A stretch of DNA of 19,207 nucleotides from JAICLL01 sp035252155. Lineage in GTDB: Bacteria; Planctomycetota; Planctomycetia; Pirellulales; JAICIG01. Shown piece by piece: positions 6,747-14,792 of this stretch (within the stretch, counting starts at the first letter, position 1; every line of letters starts with the position of its first letter). The notes below the pieces were generated by a model, which saw only the letters and a program-made list of their open reading frames with translations, made no database searches and was not told the origin of the DNA. The stretch is taken from assembly GCA_035252155.1 (NCBI GenBank), contig DATFDL010000161.1, positions 1-19,207 of the forward strand, read 5' to 3'. A program made the position numbers and the translations under genes.

Positions 6747-7063
6747 TCGACCGTTTCGACGTTTACCTGGTAAACCTCGACCCCACGATTGGCGTCGAAA
6801 TCCGAAAGACCCGACCGTGCCTGGTGGTCTCGCCGGACGAAATCAACCACCATCTTCGCACAGTGATCGTCGCACACATGACGACCAAGGGCATTACGTA
6901 TCCGACACGCGTGCCGTGTCGCTTCAAGAGGAAGAAGGGGCACGTGGTGTTGGATCACATTCGCACGGTCGACCGAGGCCGGCTAATCCGGCGACTCGGC
7001 CGCCTCGATGCCAAGACCCCGAGCCAAGTGCTGGCGGTGCTGCAAGAAATCTTCGCACCATAG
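6740..7063 (+). CDS. mazF: MazF-like endoribonuclease toxin
   Basis: 107 residues from the ATG at 6740; a GTG at 6734 is an alternative, but GGAG at 6731-6734 is best spaced for the ATG. MazF/PemK toxins cleave mRNA at short sequences. Conserved features are visible: FDVYLVNLDPTIGVEIRKTR followed by PCLVVSP in the first strands and LDHIRTVDRGRLIRRLG in the second half, a counterpart of the family DQIRTVDK block. Its length matches the family and no lesion is seen, so the module could be functional. Overlap with mazE is seven bases (ATGGTGA). Confidence 0.94.
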   Translation: MVIDRFDVYLVNLDPTIGVEIRKTRPCLVVSPDEINHHLRTVIVAHMTTKGITYPTRVPCRFKRKKGHVVLDHIRTVDRGRLIRRLGRLDAKTPSQVLAVLQEIFAP

Positions 7064-7087
7064 CCAAGTCACGGTCAAAGAAGAACA

Positions 7088-7157
7088 ACCACGAATTGCA
7101 CGAATCACACGAATGTTGCTTCCGAAGCAATTCGTGTCATTCGTGTGATTCGTGGTT
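7088..7157. repeat. Long imperfect hairpin built of ACGAAT/ATTCGT repeats
   Basis: AACCACGAAT ... CACGAATCACACGAATGTTGCTTC faces GAAGCAATTCGTGTCATTCGTGTG ... ATTCGTGGTT, each arm about 34 nt with only small bulges. The arms contain repeated CACGAAT units. This resembles a dispersed repeat I associate with planctomycete and verrucomicrobial genomes. Placed just after mazF, it could also end its transcript, although no T-run follows. A degenerate purine-rich run with CACGAAG-type units is seen upstream of mazE at 6402-6437. Confidence 0.65.
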
Positions 7158-7211
7158 TCCGCCCTAATTCCTCCCGTGCTGGGTGCCGCAATTTCGCGAC
7201 CTCGCGCCATC

Positions 7212-7230
7212 AAGACGATTCGTCTTTTTT
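7212..7230 (+). terminator. Weak intrinsic terminator candidate
   Basis: AAGACG (7212-7217), loop ATT, CGTCTT (7221-7226) continuing into a T-run to 7230. A 6-bp stem followed by six T residues, about 150 bp after mazF; the stem is short and AT-containing. Confidence 0.35.
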
Positions 7231-7399
7231 GTGTTTTTTGAGTCAGCCTGATTTCGCGCCCGCGGTTTTGGCGCAACCTGCGTCTATTTAACAAATTGCG
7301 ATGACACGGCACAACTTGTGACAGGCTGGCGATGAGGGTGGTGGCTGTTCTTCGCAAGCAAACTGCCGCCATAGCACCGGCCAAGGTCGTGAACGGTTT

Positions 7400-7419
7400 C
7401 ATCACGCGGGAGCGTGATG
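7400..7419. repeat. 8-bp hairpin with GGGA tetraloop
   Basis: CATCACGC-GGGA-GCGTGATG is a perfect stem with a GNRA-type loop in non-coding sequence. No T-run follows, so it is more like a dispersed palindrome than a terminator. Confidence 0.5.
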
Positions 7420-7502
7420 CCTACTTTACGGTGATCTCAAAAACCGATTAGGTCATTCCATTTGCTCGTCGTGCGCCATGGCGTTCCACTGCGCAAAAGA
7501 AA

Positions 7503-7526
7503 ACGGAATGAATTCCGTTCTACGAC
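7503..7526. repeat. CGGAAT/ATTCCG palindromic repeat, copy 1
   Basis: ACGGAATGAATTCCGT followed by TCTACGAC. Two near-identical copies occur at 10747-10770 and 10773-10796. This copy lies nine bases beyond the stop of the minus-strand gene ending at 7535. Confidence 0.7.
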
Positions 7527-7534
7527 GCGGGCAT

Positions 7535-8167
7535 CTACAACCGGGCGACCACCAGCGCGAAATAGGCGATCACACCGGTAATCGCGGCGGCGATCAAGAC
7601 GCCGATGGCGATCACGCGTGGGTTGGGCGGCTCAACGGTGCGCGGGGCTGGCGCCACAGGCGGCGCGAGGCCGTCGGGAAATGCGTGCCCGCACCACTCG
7701 CAACGCCGCAAATAGCCCGGCACAAACGGTTCGTCGCAAATCGGGCAGATCAGCAATGCCGGGCCCGCGGCGGGGGCGGCATCGCCGTCGGCCAGCGTGT
7801 CGCCGGGCCGAAAGCGGCTTCCGCCCGTGCCGCACACCGGGCAAATGGCCGTCCGCGGGCGGTGGCAATCGGGGCAGCGGGCCGGCGGTGATGGATGAGC
7901 CGGCGGAGGCCCGGCGTCGAGCAACGTGGTGCCCAACTTGCGGCGCTGTTCGTATTGCTCGGCCATCCGCCGCGCCTCGGCCGCGTCTTCGGGCGCGACC
8001 AACAAACGCGGAGCGATAGTCCAGCCCAATGGCACGTCGCCCGCCGCTGCCTGCAATGACTCGTTCGATACCAAAGCGCGGATGCCCGCCTCGGCCAAGG
8101 CGTCGCGCAGCAAATAGGCCTCTTGCGGCGTGGCGGCGGTGTAAATGACGACGCTCGATTCGGACAT
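7535..8167 (-). CDS. DUF2007-type protein with two zinc ribbons and C-terminal membrane anchor
   Basis: 210 residues. Residues 5-72 (VVIYTAATPQEAYLLRDALA ... GIRALVSNES ... LLVAPEDAAEARRM) match the small DUF2007 putative signal-transducing fold. Two four-cysteine zinc-binding groups follow: C98/C101/C109/C112 and C141/C144/C156/C159 (CPICDEPF ... CEWCG). A single hydrophobic segment at about 185-207 ends the protein, so it is probably a tail-anchored membrane protein with its domains in the cytoplasm. The family's function is unknown; zinc ribbons suggest nucleic-acid or protein contacts. A perfect TATAAT lies 24-30 bases upstream of the start, and there is no clear ribosome-binding site. 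Confidence 0.85.
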   Translation of the reverse strand: MSESSVVIYTAATPQEAYLLRDALAEAGIRALVSNESLQAAAGDVPLGWTIAPRLLVAPEDAAEARRMAEQYEQRRKLGTTLLDAGPPPAHPSPPARCPDCHRPRTAICPVCGTGGSRFRPGDTLADGDAAPAAGPALLICPICDEPFVPGYLRRCEWCGHAFPDGLAPPVAPAPRTVEPPNPRVIAIGVLIAAAITGVIAYFALVVARL

Positions 8168-8191
8168 GGGGAAGCATCTTTCAGGAAATTG

Positions 8192-8197
8192 ATTATA
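8192..8197 (-). promoter_or_regulatory. -10 box TATAAT upstream of the DUF2007 gene
   Basis: Minus-strand TATAAT (8197-8192) would start transcription near 8185, about 18 bases before the ATG at 8167. No convincing -35 hexamer is found at 16-18 bases, so the call rests on the perfect -10 and its position. Confidence 0.4.
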
Positions 8198-8295
8198 CTC
8201 GACGCCGATCCGAATTGCTGTAAGACGAGCCGATCATAATGCGCCGGGGCATCGCCAAGGCTCTGCTCCAGCCACCGGGCGTCAGATCGCAAATC

Positions 8296-8320
8296 GAAAA
8301 TCCAAAATCCAAAATCTAAA
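8296..8320. repeat. Short tandem AAAATCC repeat before the DHS-like gene
   Basis: A seven-base unit (AAAATCC, AAAATCC, AAAATCT) repeats in tandem after an AAATCG start, making an AT-rich leader immediately before the ATG at 8330. Similar short AT-rich tandem repeats occur in many bacteria. It replaces a recognisable Shine-Dalgarno here. Confidence 0.55.
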
Positions 8321-8329
8321 ATTCCCGAG

Positions 8330-9301
8330 ATGTATCCGCAGTTCGACCGCGATCTTCTAAAAATCAAGCCGTTGGCCGAGCGGCAACACGATCTTACCAT
8401 CGACAGCTTGCTGCCGCTCGATCACCAGCCGCCACCGCTGGCCGCCGACGACATGCAGGCGGTTCGGCAGATCGGCCGGCGGCTGGCAGACGCCCGCCAG
8501 ACCGGGGCCGCGCGCCTGATGCTGATGGGGGCTCACGTTATCCGGGCAGGCGTGGCCCGGCAACTGATCGACCTGATCGAGCGTGGGCTGATCTCGCATA
8601 TCGGCATGAATGGCGCGGGGCCGATCCACGATTACGAGTTTGCCCGGATCGGCGCCACCTGCGAAAGCGTCGCGCGCTATATCCGCTCGGGCGAGTTCGG
8701 CCTGTGGCGCGAGACGAGCGAAATCAACGACATCGTGGCCCGCGGCTTTGCCGAAGGATTGGGAGCGGGCGAGGCGCTCGGCCGGACCATCGAAGAAAGC
8801 GATTTCCCGCATAAGGCTACCAGCGTGCTGGCGGCGGGCTATCGGCGGCGCGTGCCGATCACCGTACACATCGGCGTCGGATATGACATTTTGCACGAGC
8901 ATCCCAATTTCGATCCGGCCGCTTGGGGCACCGCCAGCTATCGCGATTTTCTCACGCTCTGCGACACGGTCAGCCGGCTCGAAGGCGGCGTCTTCCTCTG
9001 CTTCGGCACCGCCGTGATGGGTCCGGAAGTTTATCTCAAGGCGCTGGCCATGGCCCGCAACGTGGCCCATCAGCAGGGCCGGCAGATTTGTCATTTCACC
9101 ACGGCGGCCTTTGACCTGATACCGATTGCCGGCGATCTGACGCGCGAAGCGCCGAAATCAAACCCGCAGTATTATTACCGTCCCTGGAAAACGATTTTGG
9201 TGCGCACGGTGGCCGACGGCGGCGAAAGCTTTTACGTTTGCGGCGACCATCGGCAGACAGTGCCGCACCTTTGGCTGGCGGCGCTGGCCGCCGAGGGATA
9301 A
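8330..9301 (+). CDS. Deoxyhypusine-synthase-like protein of unknown function
   Basis: 323 residues. Blocks LMLMGAHVIRAGVARQLIDL (64-83), NGAGPIHDYE (94-103), VPITVHIGVGYDILHEHPNF (165-184), FGTAVMGPEVYLKALAMARN and a C-terminal VCGDHRQTVPHLW look like a bacterial family I know as related to deoxyhypusine synthase, which has a Rossmann-type NAD-binding fold. Bacteria lack eIF5A, so the literal reaction is unlikely and I cannot identify the catalytic lysine segment of true deoxyhypusine synthase. It precedes a PfkB-type sugar kinase on the same strand, which hints at a shared small-molecule pathway. The start has no Shine-Dalgarno but the ATG at 8330 precedes well-coded sequence. Confidence 0.8.
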   Translation: MYPQFDRDLLKIKPLAERQHDLTIDSLLPLDHQPPPLAADDMQAVRQIGRRLADARQTGAARLMLMGAHVIRAGVARQLIDLIERGLISHIGMNGAGPIHDYEFARIGATCESVARYIRSGEFGLWRETSEINDIVARGFAEGLGAGEALGRTIEESDFPHKATSVLAAGYRRRVPITVHIGVGYDILHEHPNFDPAAWGTASYRDFLTLCDTVSRLEGGVFLCFGTAVMGPEVYLKALAMARNVAHQQGRQICHFTTAAFDLIPIAGDLTREAPKSNPQYYYRPWKTILVRTVADGGESFYVCGDHRQTVPHLWLAALAAEG

Positions 9302-9321
9302 AACGTCTGCACAACAAAATT

Positions 9322-9510
9322 GGGTGCCACGGCATCCGCCGGCGGCGCATCCGGCGTCGAACTACCGCAAAGTGAAGTTTGCCGCGGCGGACGCCGTGCT
9401 AGGGCACGACCACGTCGCCGAGGATTACCAGCACGGCGTCCGTCATCGGCGAGCTGTATCGATACGCATCGCAAGCCTCGCTCCCGCCGACGACGGATGC
9501 CGTGGCACCC
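9322..9510. repeat. MITE-like element with outer 17-bp and inner 11-bp inverted repeats
   Basis: GGGTGCCACGGCATCCG (9322-9338) recurs perfectly inverted at 9494-9510. Inside, GACGCCGTGCT (9390-9400) is perfectly inverted at 9430-9440, extendable to 14 bp with one wobble. The interval between the DHS-like gene and the kinase thus forms nested stems. No protein-like ORF is present. It may be a mobile miniature element or a structured RNA; the sequence does not decide. Confidence 0.6.
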
Positions 9511-9562
9511 CCGTGACTTCCCGTGCGCGAGTATAAAGTAATCGGCCCATCGCGTGATTCCA

Positions 9563-9579
9563 GGTGGGCGATGCCCACC
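9563..9579. repeat. Hairpin GGTGGGC-GAT-GCCCACC before the kinase start
   Basis: A perfect 7-bp stem with a 3-nt loop ends nine bases before the ATG at 9588 and takes the place of a ribosome-binding site. It could hinder initiation in an mRNA, or be a dispersed palindrome. Confidence 0.5.
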
Positions 9580-9587
9580 CTGCGAAT

Positions 9588-10640
9588 ATGCTTACTCTCG
9601 ACCGGCTCGAAACGATTCTGGCCGCGCTGCCGCGGCTGACGATCGCCCTGGTGGGCGATCTGTTTCTCGACCGCTATCTGGAGGTCGATCCGGCGCTGCG
9701 CGAAACGTCGATCGAAACGGGGCTCGAGGCCTATCAGATCACCCGCGTGCGTAACAGCCCAGGGGCGCTGGGTACCGTCATGAACAACCTGGCGGCGCTC
9801 GGCGTAGGTCGCTTGTTGCCGGCCACCGTCATCGGCGACGATGGCCAGGCGTATGATTTACTACATGAGCTGTCGAAACTGCCGGTTGACGCGCAGCACA
9901 TCCTTCGCGATCCCGCTCGCCTGACGCCCACGTATACCAAGCCAATGCGGCGAGACGCGGCAGGCGTTTGGCGGGAACTGAATCGGCTCGACCTGCGAAA
10001 CAAGGCCCCGCTGAACGCCGAAACGCTGCGGCGGCTGATCGACCACATCACCACGGCGTTCGACGCGGCCGACGGGCTCGTGGTGCTCGACCAGGTGAAC
10101 GAAGAGGGCTGGGGCGTCGTGACGACGGAAGTACGCGAGCACCTGGCCGCATTGTGCGCGCGGCAGCCCGAAAAAGTCGTGCTGGTCGACAGCCGGCAGC
10201 GAATCGGGCAATTCCGGTTTGGCGTTCTCAAGCCGAATGTCGCGGAGTGTCTGCGAGCGCTGGGCCGCGACGAGGCGTCTCTTGGCTCGACGCCCGACTT
10301 GACCTTGGCCCGCGAGGCGGCCGAGGCGTTGGCTCGGCACACCGGGCGGCCGCTGTTTTGCACGGTGGGCGAGCGGGGCATCTTGGCGGTCGGTTTTGCG
10401 GGGCAGTCGCCCGTGCTGCACATGCCGGGCTATCCTGTGGACGGGCCGATCGACGTGGTTGGCGCCGGCGATAGCGCGACGGCCGGCATCGTGTCGGCCC
10501 TGTTGGCCGGCGCTCAGCCCGGCGAAGCGGCCGCGCTGGGCAACCTGGTGGCCTCGATCACGGTGCAACAGCTCGGTACGACCGGCACGGCGTCGCCGCG
10601 GCAGGTGATTGCCCGCTGGCGCCAGACGTCAGGCGGTTGA
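9588..10640 (+). CDS. PfkB-family sugar kinase, RfaE/HldE kinase-like
   Basis: 350 residues from the ATG at 9588 (MLTLDRLETILAAL); an in-frame GTG at 9564 lies in a hairpin and is less likely. The N-terminal IALVGDLFLDRYLEVDP and the PGALGTVMNNLAALGVGRLL block resemble the ADP-heptose kinase branch of the ribokinase superfamily. The C-terminal IDVVGAGDSATAGIVSALLA holds the GAGD signature (292-295), with D295 as catalytic base. ATP-dependent phosphorylation of a sugar is expected; the substrate is not readable, and no nucleotidyltransferase domain is attached. It follows the DHS-like gene on the same strand, about 290 bp downstream, with a palindromic element between. Confidence 0.88.
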   Translation: MLTLDRLETILAALPRLTIALVGDLFLDRYLEVDPALRETSIETGLEAYQITRVRNSPGALGTVMNNLAALGVGRLLPATVIGDDGQAYDLLHELSKLPVDAQHILRDPARLTPTYTKPMRRDAAGVWRELNRLDLRNKAPLNAETLRRLIDHITTAFDAADGLVVLDQVNEEGWGVVTTEVREHLAALCARQPEKVVLVDSRQRIGQFRFGVLKPNVAECLRALGRDEASLGSTPDLTLAREAAEALARHTGRPLFCTVGERGILAVGFAGQSPVLHMPGYPVDGPIDVVGAGDSATAGIVSALLAGAQPGEAAALGNLVASITVQQLGTTGTASPRQVIARWRQTSGG

Positions 10641-10650
10641 CCATCGTAGA

Positions 10651-10669
10651 CATCATGCTCCGCATGATG
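10651..10669. repeat. Hairpin CATCATGC-TCC-GCATGATG after the kinase
   Basis: A perfect 8-bp stem with a 3-nt loop ten bases after the kinase stop. There is no T-run, so Rho-independent termination is doubtful; it may shield the 3' end of the transcript or be a dispersed palindrome. Confidence 0.5.
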
Positions 10670-10746
10670 CTGACGCCAAAGGCTTCCGACTTTGCCACAT
10701 GCCGGTTCCGAAATTAGCGATCTTGAATACCAGAACCGATCAGGAA

Positions 10747-10796
10747 ACGGAATAAATTCCGTTCTACGGGGAGCGGAATGAATTCCGTTTTACGAC
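10747..10796. repeat. CGGAAT/ATTCCG palindromic repeat, copies 2 and 3 in tandem
   Basis: ACGGAATAAATTCCGTTCTA (10747-10766) and GCGGAATGAATTCCGTTTTA (10773-10792) are two 24-bp copies two bases apart, related to 7503-7526. The second copy supplies the TAA stop of the helicase gene (10790-10792), so the repeat has entered the 3' end of that gene or defines its end. Confidence 0.7.
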
Positions 10797-12094
10797 AACG
10801 CACGGCTGTAACGGCGGCGGCGCTTGCCGCCGGATTTGAAGGTTCGCTTGCCCGCTGCCTTGGCGGTGGGGTGTCTCGGGCGTTCTTCACGGCGGCCATG
10901 AACGGCTGACGCGACCGGTTCGGGCACGCGCGTGATCTCAGGTTGCTCTCGCGCGGGATACTGCGGCTGGTCGCGCTCAATCGGCAAAGTTTGCCTCGTC
11001 AACCGCTCGATGGCGCGCAACTGCGAGCGTTCGGCCCGATCGCAGAACGAGACGGCGACGCCCGACGCCCCGGCTCGCCCCGTCCGCCCGATGCGATGCA
11101 CATAGGCTTCGGCCACCAGCGGAACGTCGAAGTTGACCACGTGCGAAACCTGGTCAATGTCGAGGCCGCGCGAGGCGATGTCGGTGGCCACCAGCACCGG
11201 CGGGTGTTGTGATTTGAACTGCCGCAGGGCGCGCTCGCGGGCGGCCTGGCTTTTGTTGCCGTGGATGGCCTCGGCCCGAATGCCCGACCGGCTCAGGTGC
11301 CGCACCACCTTGTCGGCCCCGTGCTTGGTGCGCGTGAAAACCAGCGTGCGGGTCTGGCCGGTTTTCTTCAACCAATGGACCAACAGGTGAGGCTTGTGCC
11401 GCTGATCGACCAGGAATACCGATTGGCTGACGTTGTCGGCGGGGGCCGATTCCGGCGCCACCTGCACCGTCACCGGGTCGCGCAGCCACGAGGCGGCGAG
11501 CTGCCGAATGGCAGGGGGCATCGTGGCCGAAAACAGCAGCGTTTGCCGCTGGGCCGGCGCTTTGGCCACTATCCGCCGCAGATCGTGGATAAAACCCATA
11601 TCGAGCATCTGGTCGGCCTCGTCGAGCACCAGCGTCTCGACCTTGCTCAGATCGACGTGGCCCTGATTCATCAGGTCGAGCAAGCGGCCGGGCGTGGCCA
11701 CCAGAATATCGACGCCGTGATTGAGCGCTCTTACCTGGGGCTGCTGGCCGACGCCGCCATAGACCAGCGTCGAGCGCAGCGGCAGATGCCGGCCGTAGGT
11801 CTGAAAACTTTCGCCGATCTGGCTGCACAGCTCGCGGGTGGGCGCCAGCACCAGCGCCCGGATTTTGCGCCCGCGGCCATTCACGTGGCAGGCGTGCTGG
11901 CTCAGCCGATGAAGAATCGGCAGGGCGAAGGCGGCAGTCTTGCCGGTGCCCGTCTGCGCGCAGCCGAGCAGATCGCGGCCGTCGCGCACGGGGCCGATGG
12001 CTTTGGCCTGAATGGGGGTGGGGGTTTGGTAACCTTCGTGGCGGACGGCGCGGAGAATGGCATCGTCCAAGCCGAGGTCTGAAAACTGAATCAT
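10790..12094 (-). CDS. DEAD-box ATP-dependent RNA helicase (RhlE-like)
   Basis: 434 residues from the ATG at 12094, preceded by AAGGA about six bases upstream; the longer ORF to 12352 has no helicase character before this Met. All helicase motifs are present in order: Q motif GYQTPTPIQ, motif I AQTGTGKT, Ia PTREL, TPGR, II DEAD (VLDEADQMLDMGF), III SAT, IV LVFTRTK, V ATDIASRGLDI and VI HRIGRTGR. The C-terminal 60 residues are basic and low in complexity (KSGGKRRRRYSRALS), as in RhlE-type helicases, and probably help RNA binding. Role: RNA unwinding in ribosome assembly, mRNA decay or cold adaptation. The TAA stop lies inside a dispersed palindrome. Confidence 0.96.
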   Translation of the reverse strand: MIQFSDLGLDDAILRAVRHEGYQTPTPIQAKAIGPVRDGRDLLGCAQTGTGKTAAFALPILHRLSQHACHVNGRGRKIRALVLAPTRELCSQIGESFQTYGRHLPLRSTLVYGGVGQQPQVRALNHGVDILVATPGRLLDLMNQGHVDLSKVETLVLDEADQMLDMGFIHDLRRIVAKAPAQRQTLLFSATMPPAIRQLAASWLRDPVTVQVAPESAPADNVSQSVFLVDQRHKPHLLVHWLKKTGQTRTLVFTRTKHGADKVVRHLSRSGIRAEAIHGNKSQAARERALRQFKSQHPPVLVATDIASRGLDIDQVSHVVNFDVPLVAEAYVHRIGRTGRAGASGVAVSFCDRAERSQLRAIERLTRQTLPIERDQPQYPAREQPEITRVPEPVASAVHGRREERPRHPTAKAAGKRTFKSGGKRRRRYSRALS

Positions 12095-12524
12095 TGTATC
12101 CTTTTGAAAAAAACATGTCTGCCGCGGGCGGCGCAAGGTGGCTGCCAAAAATCGCGGCCGGCTAAGCAAGAATCTCGATCGAGTACCCGGCTTATGCACG
12201 GGAACGTCGCTCGCCTGGGCAACAGCCGAAGCGGAGCGGATCGAGCGGCAGAGAGCAAACCGTACCTTGCCGAAGCATCTGACTTTACAAGGTCGGCCGC
12301 CGCGGAAGAAGCTACTGAACGCGCCGGGCGTCAAGCCGCGGCACTCTTGCATTCGCTGCTTCTATTAAACGTTGCGGATGGCGGCAAGTCAAGGCGCATT
12401 AACTGGGTGTAGTGGGACACGGCGTCGGGCGCAATATCATGGAGGCAAGCTCCCACTTGTAGTTGCGACTGTCCTTGGCCAGCGAATCGTGCCTCTTCGG
12501 CGTTAAGCCGAGGGCGGCGCATCT
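12095..12524. other. Gene-free interval of about 430 bp upstream of the helicase
   Basis: Several short overlapping ORFs occur on both strands but none shows family motifs or consistent coding character. The interval should contain the helicase promoter and 5' leader; DEAD-box genes often have long leaders, but I see no defined riboswitch or strong hairpin. Confidence 0.4.
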
Positions 12525-12701
12525 TCATTTCCGCCGTAGATACCTGACCAAATCGACCGCTCCGATCATCAGACACCCAGAAACTATTGCCGCTCGCGTA
12601 CGATTGTCGAGCGGATCGGCCTTAAACAATGCGATCGATACCCCCGCAAAACCAGCCGTCATCAGCAGCGTCCAGAGGCTGAACTGAAACCGTCGGGTCA
12701 T
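12525..12701 (-). CDS. Small membrane protein, planctomycete RRFQFSLWTLL type
   Basis: 58 residues from the ATG at 12701: MTRRFQFSLWTLLMTAGFAG followed by VSIALFK, then a second hydrophobic stretch AAIVSGCLMIGAVDLVRYL. The positively charged start followed by FQFSLWTLL is a recurring N-terminal motif of planctomycete membrane proteins (recalled, not searched). A GTG at 12746, nine bases after the stop of the antitoxin gene, would extend it by 15 residues. Two membrane helices are predicted by eye; function unknown. Confidence 0.55.
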   Translation of the reverse strand: MTRRFQFSLWTLLMTAGFAGVSIALFKADPLDNRTRAAIVSGCLMIGAVDLVRYLRRK

Positions 12702-12754
12702 GGGGGCAGCCACGATGGCGGTGATCGTGGGCAGACGGGTTTTCACCGAGAAAC

Positions 12755-13024
12755 TCAGGACAGTCCAAGCTTGTCGCGTACCTCGTTCAGGCTAAAAGCG
12801 GACGGCTCTCCCGATCGTTCGCGCAACACGTCGCGCAAAGCAGCGTTTGTGCGCGTCAGCGCCACTTCATGCGCGAAGTCCTCGTCATCTGTTTCCTGCG
12901 CCGATACCTCCGTGACGAAAAAGGCCTTTCCGTCCGCTGAGCGTACTAAAACACTTTGGTGCTCGGCGAGCGACAAGATGTGCTCGATTGTGGCGCCACC
13001 GTTCGCAAGATCGACGGTTTTCAT
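12755..13024 (-). CDS. Putative antitoxin of a RelE/ParE-type module
   Basis: 89 residues: MKTVDLANGGATIEHILSLA then SVLVRSADGKAFFVTEVSAQ, an acidic middle, and a C-terminal SLNEVRDKLGLS. This resembles small antitoxins partnered with RelE/ParE toxins, in which a beta-strand segment (VLVRSADGKAFFV) precedes a toxin-binding helix. It follows the toxin gene with a 4-bp ATGA overlap (13021-13024), giving a toxin-first order as in higBA-like loci. Identification rests on context plus this resemblance. Confidence 0.65.
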   Translation of the reverse strand: MKTVDLANGGATIEHILSLAEHQSVLVRSADGKAFFVTEVSAQETDDEDFAHEVALTRTNAALRDVLRERSGEPSAFSLNEVRDKLGLS

Positions 13025-13317
13025 AGATCATATTCCTTCCCGCGAAGGTAGAATGTGCCGTGCTCCTTATAACCGATCGCTTTTACTTTCACCGAGGCCC
13101 CGGCCCGGTTAACGTCGTAAAAAACACGATAGTCACCGATTCGCAGCTCCCATTCAGCGAGCTCGCTTTCCTCAAGCGGCTTGCGGTTCCGAGTTTGAAC
13201 CGCAGGTTCGTAGCTCAACTGAATCTCGATCTGGTCGACGATCAGTGTCTGCTCGTATTTCCTGAAATGCGCGAGGTCATCCAGCGCGCTTTGAGTAAAC
13301 TCCAAGACAAAAGGCAT
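13021..13317 (-). CDS. RelE/ParE superfamily toxin
   Basis: 98 residues from the ATG at 13317 (MPFVLEFTQSALDDLAHFRK); an ATG at 13347 would add ten residues and cannot be excluded. The family fold is readable: two N-terminal helices, then TRNRKPLEESELAEWELRIG, DYRVFYDVNRAG and SVKVKAIGYKEHGTFYLRGK. RelE proteins cleave mRNA in the ribosome and ParE proteins poison gyrase; the sequence does not tell which applies. Coupled to the downstream antitoxin by a 4-bp overlap. Confidence 0.85.
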   Translation of the reverse strand: MPFVLEFTQSALDDLAHFRKYEQTLIVDQIEIQLSYEPAVQTRNRKPLEESELAEWELRIGDYRVFYDVNRAGASVKVKAIGYKEHGTFYLRGKEYDL

Positions 13318-13427
13318 CGGACGACCCGCTTCGAGCGCGCCCCACATCCTTTATCATCGCCCATATCAACTGCCGAAGCAACGATTTGCCGAATTGGCTG
13401 CCCCCAGTTCGCAGGCCGATTGCCGTA

Positions 13428-14744
<1,317 letters not shown>

Positions 14745-14792
14745 GCTGCTGCTCCGAGATGAACTTCCAAAGTGCGATGACTAGCAGTCGCT

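Larger units (their letters stand above)
7064..7534. other. Gene-free interval of about 470 bp rich in palindromic repeats
   Basis: No ORF here has recognisable protein character; the one extending on the minus strand is translated from repeat sequence (IRVIRAIRG). The interval holds the 70-nt hairpin at 7088-7157, a terminator-like hairpin at 7212-7230, an 8-bp GGGA-loop hairpin at 7400-7419 and a CGGAAT/ATTCCG palindrome at 7503-7526. Confidence 0.6.

Noticed and set aside
7064..7160. CRISPR-like spaced repeats (CACGAAT units)
   Set aside because: The units are short, adjacent and arranged as a single hairpin without uniform spacers or cas genes.
6983..7405. 140-residue minus-strand ORF after mazF
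   Set aside because: Its middle is translation of the CACGAAT repeat (IRVIRAIRG) and its end is antisense to mazF. It is not a gene.
12095..12352. N-terminal extension of the helicase ORF up to 12352
   Set aside because: The family start MIQFSDLGLDDAI at 12094 has its own ribosome-binding site; the extension has no helicase character.
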